A stretch of DNA of 64,000 bases from NCBI GenBank assembly GCA_023375675.1, contig JALQBC010000003.1, positions 1,364,001-1,428,000 on the forward strand, read 5' to 3'. Origin of the DNA: Cytospora piceicola (lineage: Eukaryota > Ascomycota > Sordariomycetes > Diaporthales > Cytosporaceae). Below are positions 10,601 to 22,591 of this stretch, piece after piece (the stretch's first letter is position 1; each line of letters opens with the position of its first letter). The notes under the pieces were generated by a model. The model was given only the letters and a program-made list of their open reading frames with translations, made no database searches and was not told where the DNA came from. The position numbers and the translations under genes are program-made.

Positions 10601-12442
10601 CTATCTCCTGCCCAATTCCTTGCGCAGCCTCCCTGCTGCCGTTGTCGGTGCGGGTTCGGGCCACGATGATACCGCATCGTCCACTTCTTCCAGGAATGTG
10701 GTAGCATTGTGGACTGTCGTTCCTCCAAGAACCACCCGGACACCTGGAGTCGAGGCGTTGATAGTTGCAACTGTTCGTGCCTCCTCATAAGTCGCGCCGC
10801 CAATAATAAATACCACAATATCTTGCGGCTTATCTCTCGTCGTGCCGCCCCCTTCAACGAAGGGATATTGTTGCTCCCGTAACTTGCCCTTGATGAGATT
10901 TTGCAGAGTGGTCTCAAGCAGAGGAGAGTGTTGGGTATAGACGTTTTCCACTCCTTTGAGCCCCTTAAATCTATTCCCTGCACCAGAGAAGATACCTGCG
11001 GAGTCGAAAAGGTCCGTGAGACCACCCGCAACCTGTGATTGTTGTAGCGATGAGTGATATGCCAGCAATTTTGCCACCAGGTCTGCCCTCCTGGCTGGCA
11101 CGCTACCGACCGTTGACAGAAGGTCAACGAGCATTGGCACTGAGTTGGACGGATGTTTCTCGTATCGCAGTGCGTATAGAGCTACCAGACCGACCTTGTT
11201 GTCGACCGTCACCGACGGCGACTGGATTAGCTTTTGAACATTCTATGGCTCTTGTCAGTTCCTGCAACCTATAGTTCCGGGGAGCGGTGACTTGTATCTC
11301 ACCTTCAAGTCTGCCGCATGGTTGTCATTGCAAGCTAGACTCTGTTCAAGTTCGCTAACCTCCAGAAGGTTCTCGGCGCCAACTCTCCTGCTGAGCTCAG
11401 ACACGAGCGTAACATGTTTGCTAACGTTTCCTGAGAGTTTCCTGAATTCTGGATATTCTTCGATGAATCGCTTCATATCCGTGATTGACTCGATATTGGT
11501 GTTATTTTTGGTTTTGGACTGATACTGCTCCACGTAGTCCTTGATGTTGCCACCGAGATCGCCAAAGTTGAGGTACATGTTCTTCTTGAAGAACGGGTCC
11601 TGGTCTGGAGATAGTACGATTTCTTTCAGTTCCGGCCGAATCTCTGGGACATCACTGAGGTCCACCCTTCCATTGTCGACCCCCAATAGATGATGTACCA
11701 TTGCTTGGTACGTCCATTGCGTCAAAAGGGGCGTTACCGGGTCATCTCTTCGGTCCAGTATCAACAGTATTGGTGGTGTGTCCACTTTCCGGAAGTCGAA
11801 CAATTGGTCTTCTTGGTTGATATGATACCGCACCTCGGTCGCCAATTTCTTGGACAGGAGGCTGTTCTTTTCATATCTGATGAGGGGCCTCTTTTTCAGC
11901 ATAAGAAGAACTGCTATCAAACCCTCGGTCGTTCGTGCGAGCGTGTCGGTGTTCCACATATCTGGGCTGGTACTCCATATCCGGGTTTGAGGCACATGGA
12001 CATTGAGTGAGAACAGGTCTGGGTTGACAACGATGAAGTCCGCAAAGTGTTCCTGCACCAGCTTAACCACCTCATGGTCGTCAGCCTCGGCCAAGCGTTC
12101 CAGTGCCGACTTCTTGACGACGTTGCTGAAGTACAAATGATACTCTCCGTACTTGGGGTCCCTCAGCTCGTCCAGAAGATACTGTATCGAGTCTGCTGAG
12201 GGCCTGACGAAGCACAGACACCTCAAATGACGCATTTTCTCCCTGGTGGCGTTCTCCAAGCGATCTATCAGATAGACCTCGTGGTTGAGTAAGGAAGACT
12301 GGGTGATGGCAGTCGACACGACTGGTACCGTTTCCTTGTCCAATAAGAGAATCTTCATCTTTGAGGATGGTGCGCCGCCAATGTTGTCACCGGTCGAGAC
12401 CATCTTGGAGACGGACCCGGCCACTGCCTGCACGACATCCAT
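10601..12442 (-). CDS. VPS45: Vps45, Sec1/Munc18-family vacuolar sorting protein
   Basis: Minus-strand exons 12442-11303 and 11242-10601, 60-nt intron, 593 aa. Vps45 is the SM protein that binds the Tlg2/Pep12-type syntaxins and promotes SNARE assembly at the trans-Golgi and endosome. The N-terminus MDVVQAVAGSVSKMV is the usual family start. Sec1 hallmarks include KILLLDKETVPVVSTA, LNHEVYLIDRLEN, ILDRRDDPVTPLLTQWTYQAMVHHLLG and, after the intron, DIVVFIIGGATYEEAR near residue 540. The donor is GTGAGA directly after AADLK, and NVQKLIQ resumes in phase. An in-frame extension upstream of 12442 has no ATG-supported family similarity and was left out. The gene is divergent from MMM1 and shares a 724-bp intergenic region with it. 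Confidence 0.95.
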
Positions 12443-13166
12443 CCTTAGAAACTGTGGGGAAACTGGCTGCAATACAATAAGTCGGTCCAGAAATATTATA
12501 GAATCTTTGAAAGCGTTTTTGGATAGATGAGGAGCAGCTTCAGCCCTTGACCTCGAGCCTGGTAGACAAAGGGCCCTCAAGTCAGGGGTTTGTCGTTACA
12601 CCATCAACTGGACAGATGGGCCGGATCTCGAGCTTGAAGTGATGTAATGTGTCTTGATGTTCGTGCTCTGGCGTACAATCTGTGGTCTCGAACAGAGAAG
12701 TTGTGAGTTGTATATATGAATCTTCTGAGCTAGTTGATCTCTGCAACGGCGACGGTGAAGGTGGTAGTGGGTGGTGATGATGGGGGTGTAATGATTGATG
12801 ATTGATGGAGTGAAGTGAGTTTAGAGATCAAGGTGACGATGCGGCTCCGGAAATGCCTGTAATTGACTTGCATTTCCGGCAGGAACCCCCACATTACCCC
12901 TGACATGTTTGTGGCACACCACTTGACAAGTCCGGGAGGCCCACACTGCCACTGCGATAAGATAAAAAGCTTGAGGATGTATCTACTGTGTAGTGTACTT
13001 AGTAGAGTGTACTATGCGTTGTACAGTACTACTGTGTACCAGTAGATGCTTCCCGTGGGTGCCCACATTTCTGACTTCATCGCCAAGTAGAAAACCATCG
13101 TCACCAAATGGCGTCAAATGTAACAAAACATAAACAACCATAATCGAGACCAATTCTTTATTGAAG
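12443..13166. promoter_or_regulatory. Divergent promoter region VPS45 / MMM1
   Basis: The 724-bp interval between two divergent start codons must hold both promoters. It contains a TGATTGATGATTGATGG repeat near 12790 and a GTAC-rich stretch at about 12993-13045. No gene is evident, and specific binding sites cannot be assigned. Confidence 0.5.
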
Positions 13167-14549
13167 ATGGCCTCGGACGTGTGTCCGATGCGGCCCGAGC
13201 CTACGTACGCACCTTTCTTCCAATTTCAAATAGAGATAACAGTTCCCTACTCAAGTACTGCACCAGAAAGCTAACCAAGACCGAGCTCCAGGTTTTCCTT
13301 CACACAAGGCTTCATCCTCGGCCAAATCTCCATCGTCCTCCTGATCGCCGCCTTTATAAAGTTCTTTATATTCGGCGATCCTCCGTCTCCAGAGATAACT
13401 GCCTCTATACGCGCTACCGAAAGACGATCCAGGACTTTGGCACACAAGAAGTCCCTTCTCAGCCTCCGATCCCCTTCTGGGCGGCCGAGCAGCCGGCACC
13501 GAGAGCAACAACCCAATACCCTCAACAAGAAGAAATCGAGCATACTGCGCTCCGGGCCCCCGACCCTTACCATCAGCTCCATCCTAAACAAGACATACTA
13601 CAAGGTCGACAGCCACCAGCCCGAGAGTCTCGACTGGTTCAACGTGCTCGTGGCCCAGACCATCGCCCAGTTCCGCAGCGATGCCCAGCACGACGACGCC
13701 ATCCTCGGGTCGCTGACCAAGGCCCTCAACAGCCCCTCGCGCCCCGACTTCTTGGACGAGATCCGCGTCACAGAGCTGAACCTGGGCGACGAGTTCCCCA
13801 TATTCAGCAACTGCCGCATCATACCCGTCGACGAGGATGGCCTCGCCTTCCCCCCCGGCAAGCCCTTCGACGCCAACATGGCCATGCGCGAGGGCTGCCG
13901 GCTGCAGGCGCGCATGGACGTCGACCTCAGCGACATGATCACCCTGGCCCTCGAGACCAAGATGCTCCTCAACTACCCCAAGAAGCTCTCGGCCGTGCTC
14001 CCCGTCGCCCTGGCCGTGTCGGTCGTGCGCTTCAGCGGCACGCTGTCCATCTCCTTCATCCCGAGCAACCCGTCCCAGAGCACGAGGACCATGATGACCT
14101 TCAGCTTCCTGGACGACTACCGCCTCGACTTCTCCATCCGCAGCCTGCTGGGCAGCCGGTCGCGCCTGCAGGACGTGCCCAAGATCGCCCAGCTCGTCGA
14201 GAGCCGCCTGCACAAGTGGTTCGACGAGAGGGCCGTCGAGCCGCGCTTCCAGGAGATCGCCCTGCCGAGCATGTGGCCGCGGAAGAAGAACACCCGCGGC
14301 GGCGACGACGCCCTCGCCGAGGCCGAGAGGTCGTTCGGGAAGGCCAAGGGCGCCGAGGTCAGCCGCGAGCTGAGGGAGGAGGCGAGGTACCAGGTCGAGG
14401 CCGAGGAGGACGCCCGCGCTGATCGGGACAGGTCTGAAAGGCCCTCGGAGACGTTGAGGTATCGTCGGCGGCCGAGAGCAGAGGAAGTGTTTCCCGGGTC
14501 CGGCACGATGCCCGGGTCAATGCCTGGGGTTGGTCTTGACATGACTTGA
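13167..14549 (+). CDS. MMM1: Mmm1, ERMES complex subunit with SMP domain
   Basis: Join 13167-13204 and 13292-14549, 431 aa. Mmm1 is the ER-anchored subunit of the ER-mitochondria encounter structure (with Mdm10, Mdm12, Mdm34), which moves phospholipids between the two organelles. The short exon 1 encodes [12 protein letters not shown]. After an 87-nt intron (branch GCTAAC, acceptor CAG) the protein continues [11 protein letters not shown] and a single membrane span of about residues 20-41, then [24 protein letters not shown]. The SMP lipid-binding domain covers roughly 115-310, including [29 protein letters not shown] and [29 protein letters not shown]. The tail is charged and disordered. The donor GTACGC is not ideal, but phase and homology across the junction agree. 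Codon use is very GC-rich. Confidence 0.93.
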
Positions 14550-16107
14550 TACCTATCTAAGAGGACCAAAGCAAAACACAAAATCTACACACAAAGGAAT
14601 TTCGCCTCCTAAAACATAAGAAGAAGAGCATGTCATGATTTCCATTATATTGATCTATCCGGAGCGTATGGTCATCCCCAGTACCAGCGGTTGGTTTCAA
14701 CAGTATGCCTCACATGGCGTCGCGGTACTCGGAACTTGGTCAACAAGATGGTCGAATGCTCTTAGCATCTATTGAACGCCTCTATTGAATGCGACACCAA
14801 AAGTGAACGACTGATGATTTCTGTTCAGCGCTGGAGATATGCTGGCTGATGCTGAGGAGGGTGGCATCACAACCACTAAGCTGTGCTCAGTGTGCCAGAA
14901 GTGGCTGGGAATTGCTGCGTCCTTGGACTACCGCCCCGTTCCATCCTGACCACCCATATAGTGGCTACCCCCAACCTGTGGATAAAGAGCATCATACCAG
15001 AAGCGCAATACCCACGCAACCAGTGGTACCCAAACCCACAAGAGGAGAACCAGGAAAGATATGCCGACTGCAATGCTCCAACAGAACATTTCAAATATAT
15101 TTGAAACCCCAACAAAGACCATCTTGATGTACTTGTGTGTATATCCCTGACGTTTGAGAGAGAGAAGTTTTGTCGAATAACGGGCTGTTTGCATAGATTT
15201 GGTTGCCTGTAGTTGAGATGTGTTGGCTTCTAGGTTCGGTATCAGTATCCCAAGATGTAGGGCGTTGAGGTATTTATAGGTTGTAGTAAACACCGACCTA
15301 GCTGCAATGCATTAGTGAATGGGAGGTCGAAGGTGACTGAAGCCCTGGATGCCCAAGTTCAAAGCAGAGAGTGACTGTTCCCCACCGATAATCCGTCAAC
15401 CAAGTTGGCCACCTATAGCATTCTCTGCAGATCGAGTCTATAATCTCCAGCCAAATGCACGTCACGTACTTGAGCTGCCTCACCTGATCTCACGACTTAG
15501 CTTTAGCCTACTGTTCGGTCCTATCCACCCATTGAGACCCAAGCCACTCATTTATGGTCTTGACAACCTCAACGGCCCTAGGGCCAGCTCTCTGGTGTCT
15601 TCACATGGCAAGTACGGCAAGCGGCTGCAACTGCCGGTGACGAAGCATCTTCGATGATATTGTATATAACTGAGATTACAGACCCGATTCAACTAACAGC
15701 GACAACAGCGCCGCCAGCCTCCTCCCGGCTGGCCTTGTAGCTTCCGTGTGATATAGTGGCAACAGACCAGCTCTGATGCGCCCTTGGCAATGAATCTGAG
15801 AAGCAACGCAAAACAGCGGTTGCAAGGACAATATGACGAAGGTCTAGCACAGAAACCGCCCATAATGCAAAGGCCTCCTCCAATGCCGTCCGCTGGCCAG
15901 AATCGTGACCAGCGCTCACCCCGGAATCAACCAGTTTTGCCAAAGCGGAACCAATAGGCATAGCCTCCCCATCCAGTCTTGAATTCGAGGGGTTGTACAA
16001 AAACACCAAAACATTATCCCTACTCCTGGAAAACTCCGCCGCCAGAACGCCATCTTTCCCTTTCCTTTTAGGTGCCGGGTATCGTGTCCAGAAAGGGGGG
16101 CCATGGC
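14550..16107. other. Intergenic region between convergent MMM1 and CENP-A genes
   Basis: Two genes end here. Short open frames exist on both strands but lack recognisable motifs. An ATG-less frame overlapping the CENP-A gene is only its shadow. No repeat or RNA gene was found. Confidence 0.6.
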
Positions 16108-16706
16108 TCAGTACCAGCCAGCTCCTCCCCAGACGCCGCGTATCCGCCTTGCAAGCTGGATGTCCTTCTGCATGATGGTGACGCGCTTGGCGTGGATGGC
16201 GCAAAGGTTGGTGTCCTCGAACAGGTGGACCAGGAAGGCCTCGGATGCCTCCTGCAGCGCCTGGATCGCTTGCGACTGCCACCTCATCTCCTCGTCTCTT
16301 GGCCTGAAGGTCATTGCGATCTCGCGCACCTGGACTTGAAGTTAGCGATCCAGAGGTTTTGGCTTGGAGACCCAGTTTTCACCGTCTCGTGGAGACCAAA
16401 AGCTTACCAGTCGAGCAAAGGGAAGCTTGAGCAGTAACAGGTCAGTCGTCTGCTGGTACCTCCGGATCTCCCTTAATGCCTTGGTTCCGGGCCGGTATCT
16501 ATATTTCTTTCCCTGGGGTACTGGGTCGCCGGCTGTGCACATGAGGTCAGTTTGATTGGCGCACTTTGGTCGCGCGGCGCGCAAGAGAAGCGGCGTAGCT
16601 TACGCTGGATGTTGCTTGCCCCCCCGCGTCCTCCTCCGCGTCCTCCTCTTCCGACTTTACCACCCCTTTTGGCGGGACCGCCGGCTGATGCTTTTTTCGG
16701 AGGCAT
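16108..16706 (-). CDS. cenH3: Centromeric histone H3 variant (CENP-A/CenH3)
   Basis: Three minus-strand exons: 16706-16604, 16532-16408, 16329-16108; introns of 71 and 78 nt; 149 aa. CenH3 replaces H3 in centromeric nucleosomes and founds the kinetochore. The N-terminal tail ([21 protein letters not shown] and a Gly/Arg run) bears no resemblance to canonical H3. The histone fold starts at [15 protein letters not shown], has [13 protein letters not shown], then helix 2 [33 protein letters not shown] and ends [13 protein letters not shown] followed by VWGGAGWY. Against canonical H3, the divergent tail and loop 1 ([12 protein letters not shown]) identify the variant. Donors GTAAGC and acceptors CAG are standard, and all phases agree. 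The gene is divergent from the derlin gene. Confidence 0.95.
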
Positions 16707-17696
16707 TGGATCGATTAAAGATGGGCGAGTCGAAATGTAAGCCTACGTGGGATGTCGGGGGAGGGGGCTGCGCGGAACAGCTCGCTAGGGCTGGGCGCAA
16801 AGAGGAGGAGGGTGGAAGTGACGGTAAGTCTGTGAAGGATGCGGAATTGGGATATTAGAAGTCAGGAACGAGGAAGTAGCATCTGCATGCGCGACGTTAA
16901 GATTGAATTGGGGCGTCGGGTGGGCTTCGCTTCGGTAGCGCAAAGACAAAGACAAAGAGACAAAGGGGGAAGAATTGAGGGGTTGGTGCATCGAGAGAGG
17001 AGGTCAGGGAAGAAGCTCTTTGAGTCTGGACAGACGCGACAGGGTCTTCAGAGTTCCCAACGCGTCTAATGTGGGCTTTCGCGGTAGATCTCGCGACAAG
17101 GGCCCGTAAAGTGAACGCAGGTGGCTGGGCAGGGGGACCCTCAAAAGTGTGGCTTGATCGACTACGGTTGGTGGGTTTTGGGGGCCCCAGAGCGGGTGCT
17201 AGAACTGTTCCACTTCTGGAAAACCCTCGGCCTAGGTACCTACATACTGTAGGTACCCTAGTGTACTGTGTAGTAGTACGGATCTAACAGCGCAGCGGCT
17301 TTGTTGCAAGTTGTCGTCACCCAAGGATAAGGCGGGCGCTTATCTGTTACTTTCCCGCATGGTTCCAAACCACCATCATTGATGAGCACCGGCTGAAAGG
17401 ACACTTTAACTTAACGTCAGCCTTATTAACACTATTTTCATCATTCTACAGTGTACAAATACCTGGAAAAAGACTTGCTCTGCTTACTCTCTCCAGCCTT
17501 TCCTACTCAAATACGCTGAACTCCCTACAAACAAGCGCACAGTCCCAGATGCGATAAACAATCAGCAATCGTTCGACCCCATCCATCTACCGAAAGCAGA
17601 CGCACGACCGCACATACCCCGTACGCGCAGAGTCGTTTACACCCACACCCTCACCTCAAATTCCTACTCCATCTGATCGCCAACAGGTCACACAAT
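16707..17696. promoter_or_regulatory. Divergent promoter region CENP-A / derlin
   Basis: A 990-bp interval between divergent genes. A hairpin-forming inverted repeat lies at 17232-17261 (CTAGGTACCTAC, five-base spacer, then its complement with one extra C); it is related to the TACCTAGGTA motif. Nothing else is assignable and no gene is seen. Confidence 0.5.
17232..17261. repeat. Inverted repeat with GGTACC core
   Basis: The left arm CTAGGTACCTAC and the right arm GTAGGTACCCTAG are separated by ATACT. The right arm has one inserted C. A cruciform, a short RNA hairpin or a paired factor site are all possible. Confidence 0.6.
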
Positions 17697-18509
17697 ATGG
17701 ACGGCATGATGGGAGAAGGCGGCCGCTTCCCGCTCGAGGACTGGTTCTGGGAGATGCCCATCTGCACGCGGTGGTGGACGACGGCAACAGTCGTAACGAG
17801 CGCCCTGGTGCAGTGCCAGATCATAAACCCCTTCCAGCTCTTCTACAGCTATCGTGCCGTCTTCCACAACGGACAGGTAAGATACCGATACCCACCGCAA
17901 CCCTTGCTTTTTGGAATAGCGAGACAACGATCCTAACCTAGAGTCGAACCATAGTACTGGCGACTCCTTACAACCTTCCTCTACTTCGGGCCGCTATCCC
18001 TCGACCTCCTCTTTCACGTCTACTTCCTCCAGCGGTATTCCCGCCTCCTCGAGGAATCATCAGGCCGATCACCCGCCCACTTCTCTTGGCTCCTCCTCTA
18101 CTCCATGACCTGCCTGATCTGCCTGTCACCACTCGTTTCGATGCCCTTCCTGGGCCACCCCCTCTCCTCGACCTTCGTCTACATCTGGTCGCGCCGCAAC
18201 CCGGACACAAGGCTGAGCTTCCTGGGCCTCCTGGTCTTCACCGCGCCGTACCTGCCGTGGGTGCTCATGGGGTTCAGCCTCATTCTGCACGGCACCGTGC
18301 CCAAGGACGAGATTATGGGAGTCGTCATTGGGCACATCTGGTACTTCTTCAGCGATGTTTACCCGCCGCTCCACGGTGGCTCGAGGCCCCTGGACCCGCC
18401 CATGTTCTGGAGGCGGTTGTTTGAGGCCAGGAGGAACGACGAGACGGCCGACGGCATCAACCATGAGATCGCGGTCGCCGGCGCAGAGGTTGCTCCTGAA
18501 GTACGGTGA
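17697..18509 (+). CDS. DER1: Derlin (Der1-like ERAD membrane protein)
   Basis: Join 17697-17876 and 17955-18509, 244 aa, one 78-nt intron (donor GTAAGA, acceptor TAG). Derlins are rhomboid-like pseudoproteases of the ER membrane that help retrotranslocate misfolded proteins to the cytosol. The N-terminus has WFWEMPICTRWWTTATVV and NPFQLFYSYRAVFHNGQYWR, the family hallmark crossing the intron, followed by LLTTFLYFGPLSLDLLFHVYFLQRYSRLLEE. Several hydrophobic segments follow, including LLVFTAPYLPWVLMGFSLIL and EIMGVVIGHIWYFFSDVYPPL. The tail is short and I see no SHP-type p97-binding motif, so this looks closer to Der1 than to Dfm1; that assignment is inference. The rhomboid catalytic Ser/His pair is absent, as expected. 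Confidence 0.92.
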
Positions 18510-19032
18510 TCATAGCCTTTGCTCTCTCTTTTCACGGGCATTTACAAGCCCATGCTTCTGCGGCGTTACGGATCAAGAATTTCCATTTGCGCTGGATGGG
18601 GTAGCTTAAGCAACAAACCGAAAGTGCTTTACGGCGTTGGGAGGCATGATATGGATATCACGGAACGGCTGGCGAATTGGTATAGGGACGGTTTGGGCCG
18701 TCCTGGCTTGAACAATTAGTACACATGCATGGCAGTCTTGCGAACAGACATAGACCTACATGGATAGGGCACTTCAACCTAGTAATTCTTGTATCAAGGC
18801 TTGATGTTCTGGTGCGATCTTACCTCAGTACAGCTGTGGCGAGGACTGGAACAAGTGATCAAGCAGACTACCGTAAGGGGCTCTGCGGCCGCAGACTTTG
18901 GGCATCACATATCCGAACGTGGCCATCAAGTGCAATCATGTATAATACAAAACCTTTCCTTCATGTACACCACGGGTATTCTGTTGTTTTTTTCTTCTCA
19001 TCTTTTCTCCGTATCTTTTCTCACTTCCACAC
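18510..19032. other. Intergenic region between convergent derlin and ADI1
   Basis: Holds the two 3' ends. I see no gene, repeat or RNA structure in it. Confidence 0.6.
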
Positions 19033-19759
19033 CTACTGGTGCAAGTACTGAGTTACATACTCCTTTCGTAGCGGGTTGGCATCCAAGTCACCGCTCCTGT
19101 TAAGCGGCGTCCACTTTGGCTCGTCCTTGAAGAGTCTCATGGCATGAACGTACTGCGGTTTCATAAGGTCAGTCACAACAGCACATGCATTTTTGACGTC
19201 GGCACGAGGCCTGCCAAAACTCCAACAAGTAGAAAACCAGACCGAAAGACTCACGTTGGTGTCGTCCGTGGTAAACCGGTGGTAGATGCCCGGCGGCAGG
19301 ATGACCAGGTCGTCCTTCTCGAGCTGGATGCGCACCCACTGGTCGCCCTCGTTGCGCACGTCGAAGTAGCCGATGCCGCCCCGGATGTACCGGATCTCCT
19401 CGTCCTCGTGCAGGTGCTCGGAGAAGAAGGACTTGACCTTGTCCTCGTAGGCGTCGCCCATGCTCTCGGGCGACACCTTGATCTCGTCCCGGTTCCTGTA
19501 GCCCCGCTCCGAGGCCAGCGCGTCGACGTCCGAGACGGACGGCATGTGGTGGTACAGCACACCGACCTTGCGCAGGGCGTCGACGCTGATGGCGTGGCCC
19601 GAGTCGTGAGGCAGGCGCTGGTCGCCCTGAAAAGGGGTGTCAGTGTGTGTGAGTGAATTTTGTTGGTGAGTGAGTTTGGGTATGAGGAGGATGAGGAGTA
19701 GGAAGGGGTATGTCGTCGGCGAGGCTTACAGCTTCGTTGTCGTAAAGGTAGGCTTTCAT
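19033..19759 (-). CDS. ADI1: Acireductone dioxygenase (methionine salvage)
   Basis: Minus-strand exons 19759-19730, 19626-19255, 19152-19033; 173 aa. The enzyme oxidises acireductone to the 2-keto acid precursor of methionine in the methylthioadenosine salvage pathway. It is a cupin with one Fe/Ni site; the ligands are visible as HLHEDEE (His81, His83, Glu87) and YHRF (His126). The ten-residue first exon [10 protein letters not shown] and the end of the third, [19 protein letters not shown], match the family. The second intron is 102 nt, a multiple of three with no stop codon, so unspliced RNA would add 34 residues between TTDDTN and YVHAM. Family alignment says it is an intron (donor GTGAGT, acceptor CAG). 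The gene is divergent from the downstream dehydrogenase. Confidence 0.95.
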
Positions 19760-20645
19760 TTTGGATTATAAGTCTTGAGAGATTGGCAAGTCTGAAAACA
19801 CTTTTCCGAGTGAAGTGATCGTGGATATTGTGTAAGTGGAATTATCTTTTTCTGGTTTACTGCCCTCGTTGACGATGCTGAGTGATGCCCAAAACTGCCG
19901 CTCCAATTGGTCGCATGTGAGAAGGTTTTCTGGCGTGCTCGATCAAATTTGTGACGTCGTGGTGGGGTTTCCTCTATGTACCAGTAAGGGTCTGATATAC
20001 GGTAGGGCTACCGTATGCGTGTTGGGTGATCATAAAGTTCTTCTATAGCCTACCTAGGTACTTATAAGTGCTTGGGTAACTCTTTCACCTGCAAGCTCCT
20101 CACACCAGACTGCCCAAGTTGTCCTGGATGTCACGGCCATTCCTTCATATGGTGCAGACTGATACTTCACGGATCCGTGTGCAGATGACTATCTAGACGG
20201 CCGTTTCTTCCCGGACCGTTCTAAGATTTGCGGGGACGAACACCCCGATCTACCGTTCCAAGCGCCGACCCGTCAGGCGGGTTCACCGTCTGGACTTCAA
20301 TCTGTCACTAAATGTATGGGATGACAATGCGTTTCATGGAGTGTACATAACAGAAAACAATTCTTTTGGGCCTCAGCTCGTGGAACTCCCACACATTCCG
20401 TGCCAACTTCGTTCATCACTATTTCTGACGATGATCTGCCGTGCTCTATATGAAGCCAGCCAGCCAGTATAACAGCATTGGAACCCTCGTCGATAAGACC
20501 ATATCCCATCAAGCTCTTCCCCCCACCCCCTTGCGACTCGCAACACAAGGATTCGAGTCACGTAATGCACGGGTTTCTGAGTGACAGAGAATAAAGCATA
20601 CAAATTGTGCTCATTGTCCCGGGGTTGCTTGCCATCACCACCAAT
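19760..20645. promoter_or_regulatory. Divergent promoter region ADI1 / SDR
   Basis: An 886-bp interval between divergent starts, with an exact TACCTAGGTA palindrome at 20051-20060. No gene is supported. Confidence 0.5.
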
Positions 20646-21790
20646 ATGGCTTCCGGAAGCAATATAGACATCTCGGAGCTGGGCAAGAAACTACAGCTTC
20701 CTGCGAGCTGTGATCCACCTCAGCCAGACAGTCCTACGAAGCAGCAGGTTTGGGTTGCAAGTCCTTCCCAGCTTGTTCTCTTCCTTTGATCGTCCTTGTC
20801 TAACATACTCAGGTGTTCGGTGGTACCGGCCACATGGGCATGTCGCTCGTGAAGAGCGCCCTCTCCCACGGCGACCTTGTTGTCAGCGTGGGGCGGAACT
20901 TTGAACACACACAGCCGGCACTTACTAACCAGCACGAGAACTGCTTCAGCCTGCAATGCGACGTGAGGGCGCGGGACTCGGTCGCCCGCGTCTACGACCG
21001 GACGCTGGAGCACTTCGGCCGCGTCGACATCGTGGCCAACTGCTCCGGCTACGGCGTCATCGGGGCCTGCGAGGACCAGGACGAGCATGACATCCGCAAC
21101 CAGTTTGAGACCAACTTCATGGGAACCCTGCATATCATACAGGCCATCCTGCCGTACTTCCGGCAGCAGCAGAACGGCCGCTACCTCATCTTCAGCTCGA
21201 CCTCGGGGGCCCTGGGGGTCCCGGGGCTGGGCCCGTACTGCGCTACAAAGTACGCCGTAGAAGGCCTCATCGAGGCGATGCTGTACGAGGTCGACGCGTT
21301 CAACGTCAAGGCGACGCTGGTAGAGCCCGGCCTGGTGCGCCGGGACGACCCAGACTCTTCCGGGACGACCCCGCTGCCGACGTGGGGCCACTTCCTCATC
21401 AAGCCGGCCAGCGAGCCATACAGCCACGAGTCGTCGCCGGCCCTCCACGCAAAGAGGATGGTCACGTGGCTGGGCGACAGACAGCCGACGAGCTCGGTCA
21501 AGTGCGCCGAGCTGGTCTGGCAGCTGGGCCACTGCTCATACCCACCGCTGCGGCTGCTCCTGGGGAGCTATGCCATCGAGAGCATCCGAGATAGACTGCG
21601 CTCGGTGACGGAGGAGCTGGAGGATTGGAAACATCTGAATTTCCCTGTACCGCCTGGGGAGGAGGGGTCTGTCGAGACTGGGGAGAAGAGAACGGAGAAG
21701 GAGTCCAAGGAGGAGTCTAGAGAGGAAGGGATGGGGGATGAAGCTGCTGAATCGATAGACCAGGGCGATACTATTATGGCTGCTGTCTAG
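20646..21790 (+). CDS. Short-chain dehydrogenase/reductase
   Basis: Join 20646-20747 and 20813-21790, 359 aa; the 65-nt intron has branch TCTAAC and acceptor CAG, with a weak GTTTGG donor. A Rossmann-fold oxidoreductase with NAD(P) binding: VFGGTGHMGMSLVKSAL at the start of exon 2 stands in for the usual TGxxxGxG, NCSGYG for NNAG, and the catalytic YCATK is present (Tyr176, Lys180) after FSSTSG. The layout resembles the SDR subgroup whose members modify lipophilic alcohols or ketones, but the substrate cannot be read from sequence. The first 30 residues are not conserved-looking. The last 50 residues are Glu/Lys-rich and probably disordered. It is not in an evident biosynthetic cluster. Start: the first ATG that gives phase with exon 2. 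Confidence 0.85.
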
Positions 21791-22591
21791 GGGGAGAAAT
21801 CTGGAGGGGGAGAGAGAGAGAGAGAGAGACGGGGTAGACGAATGGAATGAGTGATGACTTTGCTGACGGAGTCTGATTCAACGAAAGGAACCGTCAGCCT
21901 GACCTGCAGCATGATACAAATTCACACATTACCAGTATCTTGACTCAACAGTCAGTCTGGTGAACATTGAGGTTGAATTTACTGTATTATCTAGGAACTG
22001 CAACTCAGCCTCTCGCCTCTCCCATTCAAAAATCCAAGGGTTGCCGACACATATACAAGACGCACCAGTTGAAGTTGGCGCCTGGCAGCTGGTGCCTGAA
22101 GCCTGGAAAGGATTGTGGCTCGTTCTCAATTTTAGCGGGACAGGATTCTAAAATTACGCAACACACCGCCCACTAGCCACTAACGAGGTACCGCGACAAG
22201 TCTGGGGTATCGCCTTGAGCATTTTGACAGGGGCGGGCCTAGATCGTGCTGGAATAATTTAAACAGATATCCTGTAACCCATGAATCCCCTTTGCGCTGC
22301 AGTTCTGCCCACTCCGAGTGTTTGACTGACGCGTCGCCTTTCCCTACTTCCCTACCTCGCAAAGTGAAGAACAGAGTCAATTCATCGACCTTCACTTTTA
22401 CAACAACCTGAGATTGTCTCTTCATTCTCTTACGGCACTACAATTCTCTGCCTCCCACTCCTTCGGCATTGTGACGATACTCCCCTGTTCGACGGACCCA
22501 CCGGAGTCCCAACTGCGACACCCGATCACTTTTCCCCCATTGTCGCTCGTCACACTACTGTGTTTGAATCGGAAGAGAAGGAACCGCAAAG
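21791..22591. other. Intergenic region with GA microsatellite
   Basis: A GA microsatellite lies at about 21812-21828, just after the dehydrogenase stop. The second half is C/T-rich and is probably the promoter and 5' UTR of the GDP-mannose transporter gene. No gene seen. Confidence 0.6.

Noticed and set aside
13181..14422. 413-codon plus-strand frame rich in Arg and Pro
   Set aside because: Frame-shifted shadow of MMM1, whose SMP domain is in the neighbouring frame.
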